Shown here piece by piece: positions 55,903-64,000 of a stretch of DNA of 64,000 nucleotides. This DNA is from a virus. The first letter of the stretch is position 1. Every line of letters starts with the position of its first letter. The stretch spans positions 1 through 64,000 of the IMG/VR virus record IMGVR_UViG_3300018080_003942, one strand, 5' to 3'. The translations under genes and the position numbers were made by a program. The notes under the pieces are model-generated. The model was given only the letters and a program-made list of their open reading frames with translations. It was not told the DNA's origin and did not search any database.

Positions 55903-56844
55903 CTAGAGGAGGGAGGAGTATCGATCTGAGAGGTCTTGTTGCGTCAGGTACTTCGGGTCCTGATCGAGGTGGTACAGCATGCTAGGCACGCCGTGCTTCG
56001 TCAATACTTTGTTGACATTTTTGGCGGCATTCTGACCCTCGACATCGGGGTCCAGGAGGATGCCCACCAGGGACGGTTCGGAGGCTCGAATCAGCTTGGC
56101 CTTCTCCGCTGAGAAGGCGAGCCCGTTGATACCCGCGGCACGAGCCCCAAGCTGGACCAGGTGCATCGCATCAAAGGGGCCTTCAACCAAGGACAGGGGC
56201 TTACCGGCCCCATAGGGCAGTAGATGCTCGCCGAACAGGTGACGGCCGCTCACGAAAGGCCAGATCGTCCAGTACTTGAGGCCGTTTCCTGCTAGGGGCC
56301 GAACCTGTGCTCCGACGCAGCGAACGATGCCGACGTCTGGAGACACCAGGATGGGGAATACGAGGCAGGGCGCCTTGGTCGTTTTCGGGTTGTCGTATCG
56401 GTCGGTCCCCATGCCGTCGTCGGTGTAACCGGCGGGGACGGTGGTGCAGTAGAACTGCTCGATGGCAAAATCGGGATCGACCCCCTTAGCGGCCAGCACA
56501 TCCCGTCCGAGGGGGAGCATCGGCACACGTAGCAGGTCAGCTAGGAACACGGTGTAGTCCGTGTCCGGGGTCGTACGGGTCTGTCGAGTGACGCCGGCAG
56601 CGGAGAAGTCCAGGCTTTCTAGCGCCAACTCCCGCTCTCGGGCCTTCATCTGGAGGGCCAATCCCGCATACTGACCACCACTGAGGCGGTTCAGCTCGAG
56701 GAGCGTATCCCCCAGTGATGACAGGTGTTTACACGCGTGGCACTTCAGGAGGGTCACTCCAGGACCCACCGTCGCGGTCATCGACGGCCTTCGATCAGAT
56801 CCTTTCCCATGAGTCCACGGAGCCAGCAGGCAGGAAAACTTCAC
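55903..56844 (-). CDS. TOPRIM DNA primase
   Basis: A 313-residue primase from GTG 56844 (GGGGGA 8 nt upstream). N-terminal zinc site: C-x6-H ... C-x2-C (CLLAPWTH; CHAC). The TOPRIM domain shows LVEGPFDAM (catalytic Glu), an LGARAAGINGL turn and LLDPDVEG (D-x-D metal pair). It would make RNA primers for the family A polymerase. Shorter than DnaG (about 580), with no helicase-binding domain. First gene of the minus-strand block, divergent from the fibre genes. Confidence 0.85.
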   Translation of the reverse strand: MKFSCLLAPWTHGKGSDRRPSMTATVGPGVTLLKCHACKHLSSLGDTLLELNRLSGGQYAGLALQMKARERELALESLDFSAAGVTRQTRTTPDTDYTVFLADLLRVPMLPLGRDVLAAKGVDPDFAIEQFYCTTVPAGYTDDGMGTDRYDNPKTTKAPCLVFPILVSPDVGIVRCVGAQVRPLAGNGLKYWTIWPFVSGRHLFGEHLLPYGAGKPLSLVEGPFDAMHLVQLGARAAGINGLAFSAEKAKLIRASEPSLVGILLDPDVEGQNAAKNVNKVLTKHGVPSMLYHLDQDPKYLTQQDLSDRYSSLL

Positions 56845-56979
56845 ATGGCGGTCCCCCGCGGGTCGAAGCTCCCCCGCTTGGGGCAGCTGGCGAGGACGGT
56901 TCGGAGCTCTACCTCTTGCATCTTTTCGGGTTCTCGGGGTTGGACTTCATAAGCTAAGACAGGGGAGGACCCCACACAC
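56845..56979. promoter_or_regulatory. Divergent promoter region
   Basis: A 135-nt gap between the divergently read primase and tail-fibre genes, so it must carry promoters for both. A -35-like TTGGAC occurs at about 56939, but no well-spaced -10 could be identified. The plus-strand ribosome site is GGGGAGGA before the ATG at 56980. Confidence 0.5.
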
Positions 56980-59900
56980 ATGGCCGATAACGTCCAGCTC
57001 TACGACGCGCATCTAAACCTCTGGACCCTCAGGACATCCGAGGACACAGAAATCCACACGCCGCACCACGTGTCGCGGCTGGCGGACGGGGAGGGGCGCT
57101 TCTACAGGCCCGGACGGCCGGTACCTGTGTCGATCTACGGGACGGACGGGGTCGAGATCAACATCGAGGCCGGCTCGATCGCTGTCAGCACAGACCACAA
57201 CGAGGACTCAGTAGCGGTCTTCGGGTCGTCGACCCCTGAGGGGCTGGAAAACTTCAGGTCGCTGGTGGTGGACCCCCAGGGGCACCTCCAGACCACAGTG
57301 GTCTCAGCGCCTGGGGTGGAGCCCGTCGGGGACTCGCCCGACGCGGGGCAGCTAGGTACGGTCATCCTAGGGGTCCAGGTAGGGGCAACGCCAGCTAGTC
57401 AGGTCACGGGGGACGGTCGGACAGCCCCTCTGATCATGGACGATCGGGGCCGGCTCTTCGTCTCTTTCGGCAACTCCGTCGCGGTTCTGCCCTTCACGCA
57501 AAAGGGTGACCTACTTACTTATGACGGATCTGACGAAGTTGTCCTGGGCCCGACGGTCGACGACGCGCTTCTGACACTGGACTCCAGTACCAGTACCGGC
57601 CTCAGGTGGGTGAGCCCGGTGACGAGCTCCCCCAGCCCCGTGCTCTTCCTACGCGAGGATCTAACATGGGCTCTGCCCTCAGCAGGGGCACCGGGCGGGG
57701 CTGCGGGCGGAGACTTGGGCGGGACCTATCCGAACCCGTCTGTGGTCGCTATCCAAGGGATTTCCACTTCTGCGGCTGCGCCAACGCCTGGGCAGACCTG
57801 GGTGTACACCGGCAGCGCTTGGAGTCCGGGAAGCCCGGCTACCGGAGCTGCTACGGACCACGGGACGCTCACAGGGCTCCTCGACGATGATCACACCCAG
57901 TACATCCTGGCTGATGGCTCTCGAGACTTCTCAGGCTCAATCGGCATGGGTGGGAATGAGATCACGGATGTGGCCTCTCCTATCCTCGTATCCTGGGCAG
58001 CTAACAAGGGTTACGTTGATGATCAGATCACCGCGTCCGTCATCACGGACCACGGCGGGCTAGGCGGGCTCGGGGATGACGACCATACCCAGTACGTGTT
58101 GGTGGCTGGCACTCGTGCGTTCACGGGCGATCAGAGCCTAGGCGGTAACAAGATCACGAGTCTGGGGTCCCCGACCACCGCAAGCGATGGAGCCAACAAA
58201 GGTTACGTCGACGCTAACGTGGTCACGGACCACGGCGCTTTGATCGGGCTGGGGGATGATGACCACACCCAGTACATCCTGACTGCGGGGACTCGAGCCT
58301 TCAGTGGTAACCAGAGCCTAGGCGGCAACCTGATCACAAGCCTAGGCTCGCCTACTACCGCAAGTGGTGGTGCTAACAAGGGTTACGTTGACGCGGCTAT
58401 CACGTCGGCAGTGATCACGGATCACGGAGGGCTTGGCGGCCTGACGGACGACGACCATACGCAGTACGTCCTGGTCGCAGGTACTCGAGCGTTCACAGGC
58501 AGCCAGAGCCTGGGCGGTAACCTGATCACGTCGCTAGGGTCTCCTACTGTTGTAAGTGACGCAGCTAACAAAGGTTACGTTGATGCGCAGATCCCGACGA
58601 GCCTACCCCCTAGCGGGGCTGCTAGTGGTGATCTAGGCGGCACGTACCCCGGGCCTACTGTGGTGGCCATTCAAGGCACCGGAGTCAGTGCAAACGCTCC
58701 AAGTACTGGTGATGGCCTGGTTTACACCGGAGCGGCTTGGAGTCCGACCGCGGTCTATCGACCTGGCGGGACGGATGTGGCTGTGGCAGACGGGGGCACC
58801 GGGGCGTCGGACGCGTCCACGGCGCGTAGCAATCTAGGCCTGACCATCGGGCTCGACGTCCAAGCCCACTCCGCAGTTCTTGACGCTACAACGGCCAGTT
58901 ACACAACCGCGGCCGAGGGTAAGCTCTCGGGCATCGAGACCAACGCTGATGTCACGGACACAGCCAACGTGACGGCCGCTGGCGCTGTCATGATCGGCAC
59001 AACGGCCGCGGCCGGGGACCTGAGCGGTACCTACCCGAGCCCGACGGTCGTGGCCATTCAGGGGACTGGCGTCTCGAGCACTGCGCCGAGCTCTGGGCAG
59101 GCCCTGATCTACTCCGGCACTGTCTGGAGCCCCAGCACGCTCCCCAGCGGGGTGACGGACCACGGGGCCCTGACCGGACTCGGAGACGACGACCATACCC
59201 AGTACATCCTGGTTGGTGGCACTCGCGCCTTCACGGGCAACCAGTCGATGGGCGGCAACCTGCTCACGTCGTTGGGGAGCCCGGTGGCGGTAACAGACGC
59301 AGCTAACAAGGGTTACGTCAATGCCTCGATCACCGCGGCCGTCGTCACGGACCACGGGGCCCTTGACGGGCTGGCCGATGACGACCACACCCAGTACCAC
59401 AACGACGCTCGGGCGCTGACGTGGTTGGGGACGCGCGACACAGATGACCTGGACCCGAGCGCCACCCGTCTCTACATGAGCCCGGGTGAGCGCACCAAGC
59501 TCGCCGGGATCGAAGCGCTTGCCGATGTGACCGATGCGGCCAACGTGGCCGCGGCCGGCGCTGTCATGGTCGGTGACGCTGCGGGCGGTGATCTTAGCGG
59601 TACCTACGCAAACCCGTCCGTGGTCGCGATCCAGGGTACGGGTTGCTCTTCAGCAACGCCGACCGCCGGCCAGACCTGGGTCTACTCCGGGTCCCAGTGG
59701 AGTCCTGGCTCACCCGCTGTTGGTGGCGCGTCAGATCACGGAACCCTGACCGGGCTGGGCGACGACGACCACACTCAGTACATTCTTGTTGACGGTACAC
59801 GGGCCTTCACAGGCGCAGTTAGTCTCGGTGGGAGCCAGATCAACAGCCTGGCTTCGCCCACGCTCCCAGCAGATGCAGCCAACAAGGGCTACGTCGACGA

Positions 59901-60756
59901 CCAGATCCCGACGAGTCTACCCCCTAGCGGGGCAGCGTCTGGCGACCTTGGTGGGACCTACCCGGGCCCAGACGTGGTGGCTATCCAGGGGACCGCGGTC
60001 AACTCGGCGACGCCGACGACGGGTGAGGCCCTGCTCTACTCGGGAACGCAGTGGAGCCCTGGGCCGATCAACTTCCTCGAGCTCAACGACGTCGATCCCA
60101 CAGGCCTGACCAACCTCGACCTGTTCTACTACAGCTCGGCGTCGGGGACTATCGTCCGGTCTAGCGGCCTCACGACCTACGCGTTCTACACGCACAGCGG
60201 ATCGCACATCCACGGACAGTACGACGCAATCGACGGGGATCAGCTATCGATCACCCAGCCGGGCGTCAACTACTCCCCGACGACCGACGCGACATACGGC
60301 ACCAACACGGCGCACCTCGCTGCCCATCTGCGGGGTATCGGTCTGGTCCTGGAGGATGTCAGTCCCGCGGTCACCAAGCTCGCCGGGATCGAGGCGGGCG
60401 CTGAAGCCAACGACGTTCAGACCAAGAGCATCACGATCGAGGCGCCGACCACGACGGAAGACATCTCGTTCTTCTACGCTCCGGTAGCGATGACGATCTC
60501 AGAGATGGTCACGGTCCTGGTGGGCTCTCCTACGCCGTCCCTAGCGTGGACGCTCCGGCACAGCACCGACAGGAGCGCTGTGGGCAACGAGGTCATCACC
60601 GGGGGATCCACGGCGAATAGTACGACGACCGGTAACGTGCTGACCTCCTTCAACGACGCAACGGTCCCAGCCAACTCCTTCCTGTGGGTTGAAACGGCGA
60701 GCCCCAGCACGAACGTGACGAGCTTCCAGCTCAGCGTTGAGTACACCGACGACTGA
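56980..60756 (+). CDS. Long tail fibre with tandem adhesin repeats
   Basis: A 1258-residue fibre. Residues 1-165 form an N-terminal attachment domain also present in the protein at 61892 (HTPHHVSRLADG...PVPVSIY). Then come seven repeats of D-H-G-x-L...DDDHTQY, most of which end with ANKGYVD, interspersed with five units of GDLGGTYPNPSVVAIQG type and one GGTGASDASTARSNLG fibre motif. The C-terminus (about 1010-1258) is a distinct beta-rich tip. It is a trimeric receptor-binding fibre. The last codon abuts the next ATG (TGATG). Confidence 0.88.
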   Translation: MADNVQLYDAHLNLWTLRTSEDTEIHTPHHVSRLADGEGRFYRPGRPVPVSIYGTDGVEINIEAGSIAVSTDHNEDSVAVFGSSTPEGLENFRSLVVDPQGHLQTTVVSAPGVEPVGDSPDAGQLGTVILGVQVGATPASQVTGDGRTAPLIMDDRGRLFVSFGNSVAVLPFTQKGDLLTYDGSDEVVLGPTVDDALLTLDSSTSTGLRWVSPVTSSPSPVLFLREDLTWALPSAGAPGGAAGGDLGGTYPNPSVVAIQGISTSAAAPTPGQTWVYTGSAWSPGSPATGAATDHGTLTGLLDDDHTQYILADGSRDFSGSIGMGGNEITDVASPILVSWAANKGYVDDQITASVITDHGGLGGLGDDDHTQYVLVAGTRAFTGDQSLGGNKITSLGSPTTASDGANKGYVDANVVTDHGALIGLGDDDHTQYILTAGTRAFSGNQSLGGNLITSLGSPTTASGGANKGYVDAAITSAVITDHGGLGGLTDDDHTQYVLVAGTRAFTGSQSLGGNLITSLGSPTVVSDAANKGYVDAQIPTSLPPSGAASGDLGGTYPGPTVVAIQGTGVSANAPSTGDGLVYTGAAWSPTAVYRPGGTDVAVADGGTGASDASTARSNLGLTIGLDVQAHSAVLDATTASYTTAAEGKLSGIETNADVTDTANVTAAGAVMIGTTAAAGDLSGTYPSPTVVAIQGTGVSSTAPSSGQALIYSGTVWSPSTLPSGVTDHGALTGLGDDDHTQYILVGGTRAFTGNQSMGGNLLTSLGSPVAVTDAANKGYVNASITAAVVTDHGALDGLADDDHTQYHNDARALTWLGTRDTDDLDPSATRLYMSPGERTKLAGIEALADVTDAANVAAAGAVMVGDAAGGDLSGTYANPSVVAIQGTGCSSATPTAGQTWVYSGSQWSPGSPAVGGASDHGTLTGLGDDDHTQYILVDGTRAFTGAVSLGGSQINSLASPTLPADAANKGYVDDQIPTSLPPSGAASGDLGGTYPGPDVVAIQGTAVNSATPTTGEALLYSGTQWSPGPINFLELNDVDPTGLTNLDLFYYSSASGTIVRSSGLTTYAFYTHSGSHIHGQYDAIDGDQLSITQPGVNYSPTTDATYGTNTAHLAAHLRGIGLVLEDVSPAVTKLAGIEAGAEANDVQTKSITIEAPTTTEDISFFYAPVAMTISEMVTVLVGSPTPSLAWTLRHSTDRSAVGNEVITGGSTANSTTTGNVLTSFNDATVPANSFLWVETASPSTNVTSFQLSVEYTDD

Positions 60757-61892
60757 TGAGTGACTTCCTAGTCCAGCGCGATCAGACCGACGTGCCCACC
60801 GCCGGCACGACTGCGTCGATCACCGCCGTCTCGAGCCTGAACTCTGCATTCGAGATGATGAGCAGCAACCGCCGGATGTCTGGCGGCCCCTCTGCGGTTA
60901 CGACCAACCAGGAGGCTGATGACCTCTCCGCGGCCGGCGTGCTCACAGACACGAGCACGATCACCTACTCGCGAGTCTCCGGGTCGAGCTCGAACACGAT
61001 GCGCTGCGCCATGGAGGTGGTGGAGTACACGGGCCCAGCGGGCGGCCCCAACGAGTTCATCGTGCGGGGGCGGTACACAGGTCTACTGACCGGCGGCACC
61101 AACTCAGTAAGTGTCACCGTGTCCGGTGTCTCTGACAAGGACAGGTGTATCCCGATCATCACCGGCATCTTGTGCGAGGACACAACGGACGGGGGTGCCC
61201 GGGCTACCGGTCTGGTCCTGCTCACAAACGCGACTACCGCAGTGGTCTATGCAGGCGGGTCCGCCTCTCGTGTGACTGTGCACTTCACGCTAGTTGAGTT
61301 CACTGGATCGGCGTGGACTGTCGGGCACGCTGCGGCTGGTCCTGTCTCGGCTGACTCGGGGTCCGCTACGATCGTCACGGGATCAAACGGCTCGAGCGGA
61401 ACGACCGTGGATGTCGGGGACTGGGGTACCGCTTGCATCTTCGCGCATCATGCGGGCGATCTGGGCTCGGACGCCAATCAGGCCATCGCAGATAACTGGC
61501 CCAACATCACACCCACCTCCGGGAGCACGACCTCAGTCGACTACACCTTCAACTCCCAGCACGACGGGGTCAACAACCTACACCTGGCTCACGTTCTCCA
61601 GCACGACGATATGGTCGTGCAGCGGATCACAGACACTGGCAGCCATACCGGGGCACGGAACGTGTCGATCCCGTCCACGCTCTCGTCTATTAGCGAGGCT
61701 TTCGTGCGAGTGTGCCGAACCTCGAGCGGTGCGGGTACGGCCTACGGCCGTGGTTGGGTCAACGCCCGGCTGACTACGACCAGCAACGTAGAGCTCTGGG
61801 TCCACCGAAACGGCAACTCGATCGATACCCGCATCGAGGTTGTTGACCTCTCTAGCATCTCCTCGGCTACCAGGAGGATCTTCGTCGTCTGA
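60756..61892 (+). CDS. Beta-rich tail-fibre/adhesin protein
   Basis: A 378-residue Ser/Thr/Gly-rich protein with only beta character and few charged residues; VSVTVSGVSDKDRC and the C-terminal SISEAFVRVCRTSSG blocks suggest jelly-roll-like modules. Coupled by TGATG on both sides within the fibre operon. A virion surface adhesin or fibre tip is inferred; not recognised. Confidence 0.65.
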   Translation: MSDFLVQRDQTDVPTAGTTASITAVSSLNSAFEMMSSNRRMSGGPSAVTTNQEADDLSAAGVLTDTSTITYSRVSGSSSNTMRCAMEVVEYTGPAGGPNEFIVRGRYTGLLTGGTNSVSVTVSGVSDKDRCIPIITGILCEDTTDGGARATGLVLLTNATTAVVYAGGSASRVTVHFTLVEFTGSAWTVGHAAAGPVSADSGSATIVTGSNGSSGTTVDVGDWGTACIFAHHAGDLGSDANQAIADNWPNITPTSGSTTSVDYTFNSQHDGVNNLHLAHVLQHDDMVVQRITDTGSHTGARNVSIPSTLSSISEAFVRVCRTSSGAGTAYGRGWVNARLTTTSNVELWVHRNGNSIDTRIEVVDLSSISSATRRIFVV

Positions 61893-62701
61893 TGACTGAC
61901 AACATCCGAATCCAGACGGTCGACGGAGAGCGGTGGATCCGCACCTCCGAGATCGGCGGGGTCCACCACCCACACCACATCGCGCGCCTGTCCGACGGCT
62001 TGGGCGTGGTGTACAGTCCGGGCTATCCCGTCCCGGTCTCGATCTTTTCCGCAGATGGGTCGGCAACCATTACGCTTAGCGGCGGCGACCTAGCTGTTGG
62101 TCTGGACCATACCGAGGACTCGATCACGATCTGGGCGCACACCAACGCGGCGGGCTCCGGCAGCCCTGTCGCTGTCGTGGTCGACACCGATGGCCACCTC
62201 CAGGTCGACGTGCTCTCGAGCGATTGGCCGCAGCAACCTTTCGACGAACCGGTACCAGCTGAGTACTCCGGCATGGTTATGCTCGGGGTCCAGACGGGTA
62301 GCCCTGAAGCACAAGCCACGGATGGCGCCTTCGCGCCCTTCCAGTTTGACAAGCAGGGTCGCCTGATCGTATCGATCGACCAGTCCTACCAAGGCGGGGC
62401 CTTGAAGCTGGTATCGGCCACCAAGACGAGCCCGTTCGTCGTGTGGGAGGATGATGTGCCCGCCTCTCTCCACTATGTCGACGTCTATCGTTGTTCTGGA
62501 ACGTACACAATTGGCCTCCCTTCTCCCGCTGATCCCGCGGCAGCGGATGGCCGAGTAGTCTGGATCAAGAACATAGGCACAGGCATGCTTACACTGAGTC
62601 CTGAAGGCGGGACCCTTGAGCTCAAAGCGGGGCTACTGCTAGCTAGCCGATCCTCTATCACCTTGCGCTCCAACACTGTAGACGACTGGGAGATTCTCTA
62701 A
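61892..62701 (+). CDS. Short tail-fibre protein sharing the N-terminal domain
   Basis: A 269-residue protein. Residues 1-165 are homologous to the N-terminus of the 1258-residue fibre (HHPHHIARLSDG, then PVPVSIFSADG, GHLQVDV, GRLIVSI blocks in the same order). After that it has a short beta-rich C-terminal domain. Likely both fibres attach to the same baseplate site; this one may be an alternative or short fibre. Coupled by TGATG. Confidence 0.75.
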   Translation: MTDNIRIQTVDGERWIRTSEIGGVHHPHHIARLSDGLGVVYSPGYPVPVSIFSADGSATITLSGGDLAVGLDHTEDSITIWAHTNAAGSGSPVAVVVDTDGHLQVDVLSSDWPQQPFDEPVPAEYSGMVMLGVQTGSPEAQATDGAFAPFQFDKQGRLIVSIDQSYQGGALKLVSATKTSPFVVWEDDVPASLHYVDVYRCSGTYTIGLPSPADPAAADGRVVWIKNIGTGMLTLSPEGGTLELKAGLLLASRSSITLRSNTVDDWEIL

Positions 62702-63474
62702 TGACGTTCCTACCGCTCGACACAGACTATTACGCCGCCGTCGAGGCAGGCGAGGTTCCAGGTGCGACCCTGCTCAACAAGTTTGGCAGGGCGGAGATCG
62801 GGACATCGTTGACGCCTATCAGTCGGGAGCTGGTCTACCAGACCCCTACAACGGCCACAGTGCTGGAGTTTGTATCGGATGATGCCAACGATACGAGCGC
62901 AGGGACTGGGGCTCGGGAGATCTCGATCATTGGCCTGAACTCCTCGTGGGAGGAGGTGATGCAGACCGTCACAACAAACGGGACAACAGCGGTAGCCCTC
63001 TCGACCCCGCTAATCAGGATGTATCGGTGGTACGTGACGAAGTCCGGAACCTACGCCACGTCATCAACGGGATCACATGCCGGGACGCTGACTATCCAAG
63101 AATCTGGTGGCGGCACGGTGTGGTCGTCAATCGGCGTAACACCCTTCCCCACCGGGCAGTCCCAAATCGGGATCACGACCATCCCCATCGGTAAAAGAGG
63201 CGTCCTGCTGTCTACTCACGTGTTCGTTGACACGTCTAAGAGTGTTGATCTGTACCTGTTTCAGCGGCCTAACGCGGACGTCGTTACAGCGCCCTACACA
63301 GGAGCGATGCGCGTTGTTCGAGAGTTCCAGGGTGTCACAGGCCCGATTACCTACGTTCCCCGCGGAGGGGCCGGCGCATTCGTCGGGCCTTGTGATATCG
63401 GGTTTATGGGCCAGGTAACAGTTGGCACGGCCGCTGTGTCCTGCGACTTCGAGCTGCTTCTGCTAGATCTTTAG
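62701..63474 (+). CDS. Fibre/virion structural protein, cyanophage-like N-terminus
   Basis: A 257-residue beta-rich protein. The block LLNKFGRAEIGT, followed by a G-x-G-A-R-E-I-S-I-I-G-L-N motif, resembles virion proteins of marine myoviruses (V-N-K-F-G-x, then GARxxxIxGL). The C-terminal half is beta-rich. Last gene of the fibre operon and placed before a minus-strand terminator. Possibly a fibre-associated or receptor-binding protein. Confidence 0.7.
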   Translation: MTFLPLDTDYYAAVEAGEVPGATLLNKFGRAEIGTSLTPISRELVYQTPTTATVLEFVSDDANDTSAGTGAREISIIGLNSSWEEVMQTVTTNGTTAVALSTPLIRMYRWYVTKSGTYATSSTGSHAGTLTIQESGGGTVWSSIGVTPFPTGQSQIGITTIPIGKRGVLLSTHVFVDTSKSVDLYLFQRPNADVVTAPYTGAMRVVREFQGVTGPITYVPRGGAGAFVGPCDIGFMGQVTVGTAAVSCDFELLLLDL

Positions 63475-63476
63475 GT

Positions 63477-63511
63477 AAAAAAGAGGAGAGTAGCGAGCCG
63501 CTGCCCTCCTC
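63477..63511 (-). terminator. Minus-strand terminator at the fibre/DHH junction
   Basis: Stem GAGGAG / CTCCTC with an inner AGCG/CGCT stem; on the minus strand it is followed by TTTTTT. The design resembles the 26455 terminator. It ends the minus-strand gene that stops at 63556. Confidence 0.8.
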
Positions 63512-63555
63512 CACACCGTGGGTCATCACCCCCTAGGATCCTCCCCGCAGTGTCG

Positions 63556-64000
63556 CTAGATCTGGTACGCGTCCAGCGGCGTGCCGCGGGTCATCCCCAG
63601 CCTGAAGCCAGCCGCCTTCGCGTGACCGCCACCGGAGATGGCGATGCCGCGGTCGAACAAGTCGCGCGCGACGGCCGAGACGTCGATGTCGTTGTCTGCG
63701 TGAGTGCGGAGACTGACGATAAGCTGATTGGTATCTCGATCAATGCGCCAGTTGCCCACAATCGCATCGCCCATCTTGTTGTAGAGAAGCTCAGCAGCCT
63801 CAGAGATGTAACGATCCTCAGGAGCCAACCACATCTGGTACCCGCCGATCTCGTACAGCGAGACGTTGTAGTTGCTCTCGGCTGCTTGCTTGTAGATGTG
63901 CCGGCGGATGCCTCGACCCTCGGCCACAAGCCGGTCCCGGCCATCCGGGCAATCAAGACTTTGGTTGAGCATGTCCCAGTTCTCCCAGTGCCGGGGATAG
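63556..64000 (-). CDS. DHH/DHHA1 phosphoesterase, 5' truncated by the window end
   Basis: The visible 147 residues are the C-terminal part of a DHH-DHHA1 phosphoesterase. The frame stays open to base 64000, so the start and the DHH catalytic half lie outside. The DHHA1 signature is GGGHAKAAGFRLG, preceded by LIVSLRTHADNDIDVSAVA, as in NrnA/RecJ-like enzymes that hydrolyse short RNAs, pAp or cyclic dinucleotides. Phages could use it for nucleotide salvage or to remove signalling nucleotides; the substrate is unknown. Confidence 0.8.
   Translation of the reverse strand, partial: YPRHWENWDMLNQSLDCPDGRDRLVAEGRGIRRHIYKQAAESNYNVSLYEIGGYQMWLAPEDRYISEAAELLYNKMGDAIVGNWRIDRDTNQLIVSLRTHADNDIDVSAVARDLFDRGIAISGGGHAKAAGFRLGMTRGTPLDAYQI

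Noticed and set aside
57850-60020. Regular repeats that might be read as a CRISPR-like array
   Set aside because: The repeats are in frame and encode fibre domains; spacing and length do not fit CRISPR.
1-64000. tRNA genes
   Set aside because: No cloverleaf-compatible T-arm (GGTTCRA) with matching acceptor stem was noticed in the few intergenic gaps; not searched computationally.

Overview
The window is an internal slice of a large, high-GC (roughly 60-65 % by eye), tailed double-stranded DNA phage with a contractile tail (myovirus type). The evidence is a terminase large subunit, prohead protease, HK97-fold-like major capsid protein, very large tail sheath, tail tube, baseplate spike with a PAAR-type tip, repeat-rich tail fibres, and a full replication and recombination set. 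Both window edges cut through genes: an RNA polymerase beta-prime subunit on the left and a DHH-type phosphoesterase on the right. No tRNA, integrase, CRISPR array or rRNA was seen, and portal and tape-measure genes were not recognised. The host cannot be fixed from the sequence. High GC and one small protein with a Cys/His plus HPDPD signature hint at a high-GC, possibly actinobacterial, host, but this is weak.

Layout. (1) 1-26.5 kb, plus strand: the 3' part of a phage rpoC-like gene, a baseplate spike and PAAR tip, a tandem pair of small beta proteins, a putative small terminase and TerL, then the head module (protease, acidic scaffold-like proteins, decoration-like protein, major capsid), a run of small glycine-zipper proteins mixed with neck proteins, then tail terminator, sheath, tube and a 38-residue membrane peptide. 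(2) 26.5-56.8 kb, minus strand: small hypothetical and membrane proteins, a sigma-70 factor, a RuvC-like resolvase, a lysine-tailed/acidic protein, a Cas4-like nuclease, a thymidylate-kinase-like protein, a PD-(D/E)XK nuclease, a RecA with a histone-H1-like tail and a zinc insert, an SF2 and a UvrD-type helicase, a HAD phosphatase, then a dense operon of about 15 small Cys-rich (zinc-ribbon-like) proteins, followed by DNA polymerase A, a probable ssDNA-binding protein and a TOPRIM primase. (3) 56.98-63.5 kb, plus strand: four tail-fibre/adhesin genes. (4) 63.55-64 kb, minus strand: the DHHA1 end of a phosphoesterase.

How it fits together. The genome appears to carry part of its own transcription apparatus (a near-canonical beta-prime and a sigma factor) and most of a replisome plus recombination-dependent replication set. 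Late virion genes are on the plus strand; replication and takeover genes are on the minus strand. Genes are tightly packed, mostly with overlaps of 1-20 nt. Intrinsic terminators occur at the convergent junctions and around the capsid gene.

Most unusual signals: the bacterial-type beta-prime in a virion operon; a recurring N-terminal tag (aromatic/aliphatic-E-G-hydrophobic-L-K-x-A) on otherwise unrelated small virion-module proteins, with K-x-A motifs throughout the head proteins; the zinc-ribbon operon; H1-like tails on RecA and on a second protein; and an identical 22-nt palindromic element at two distant intergenic sites.
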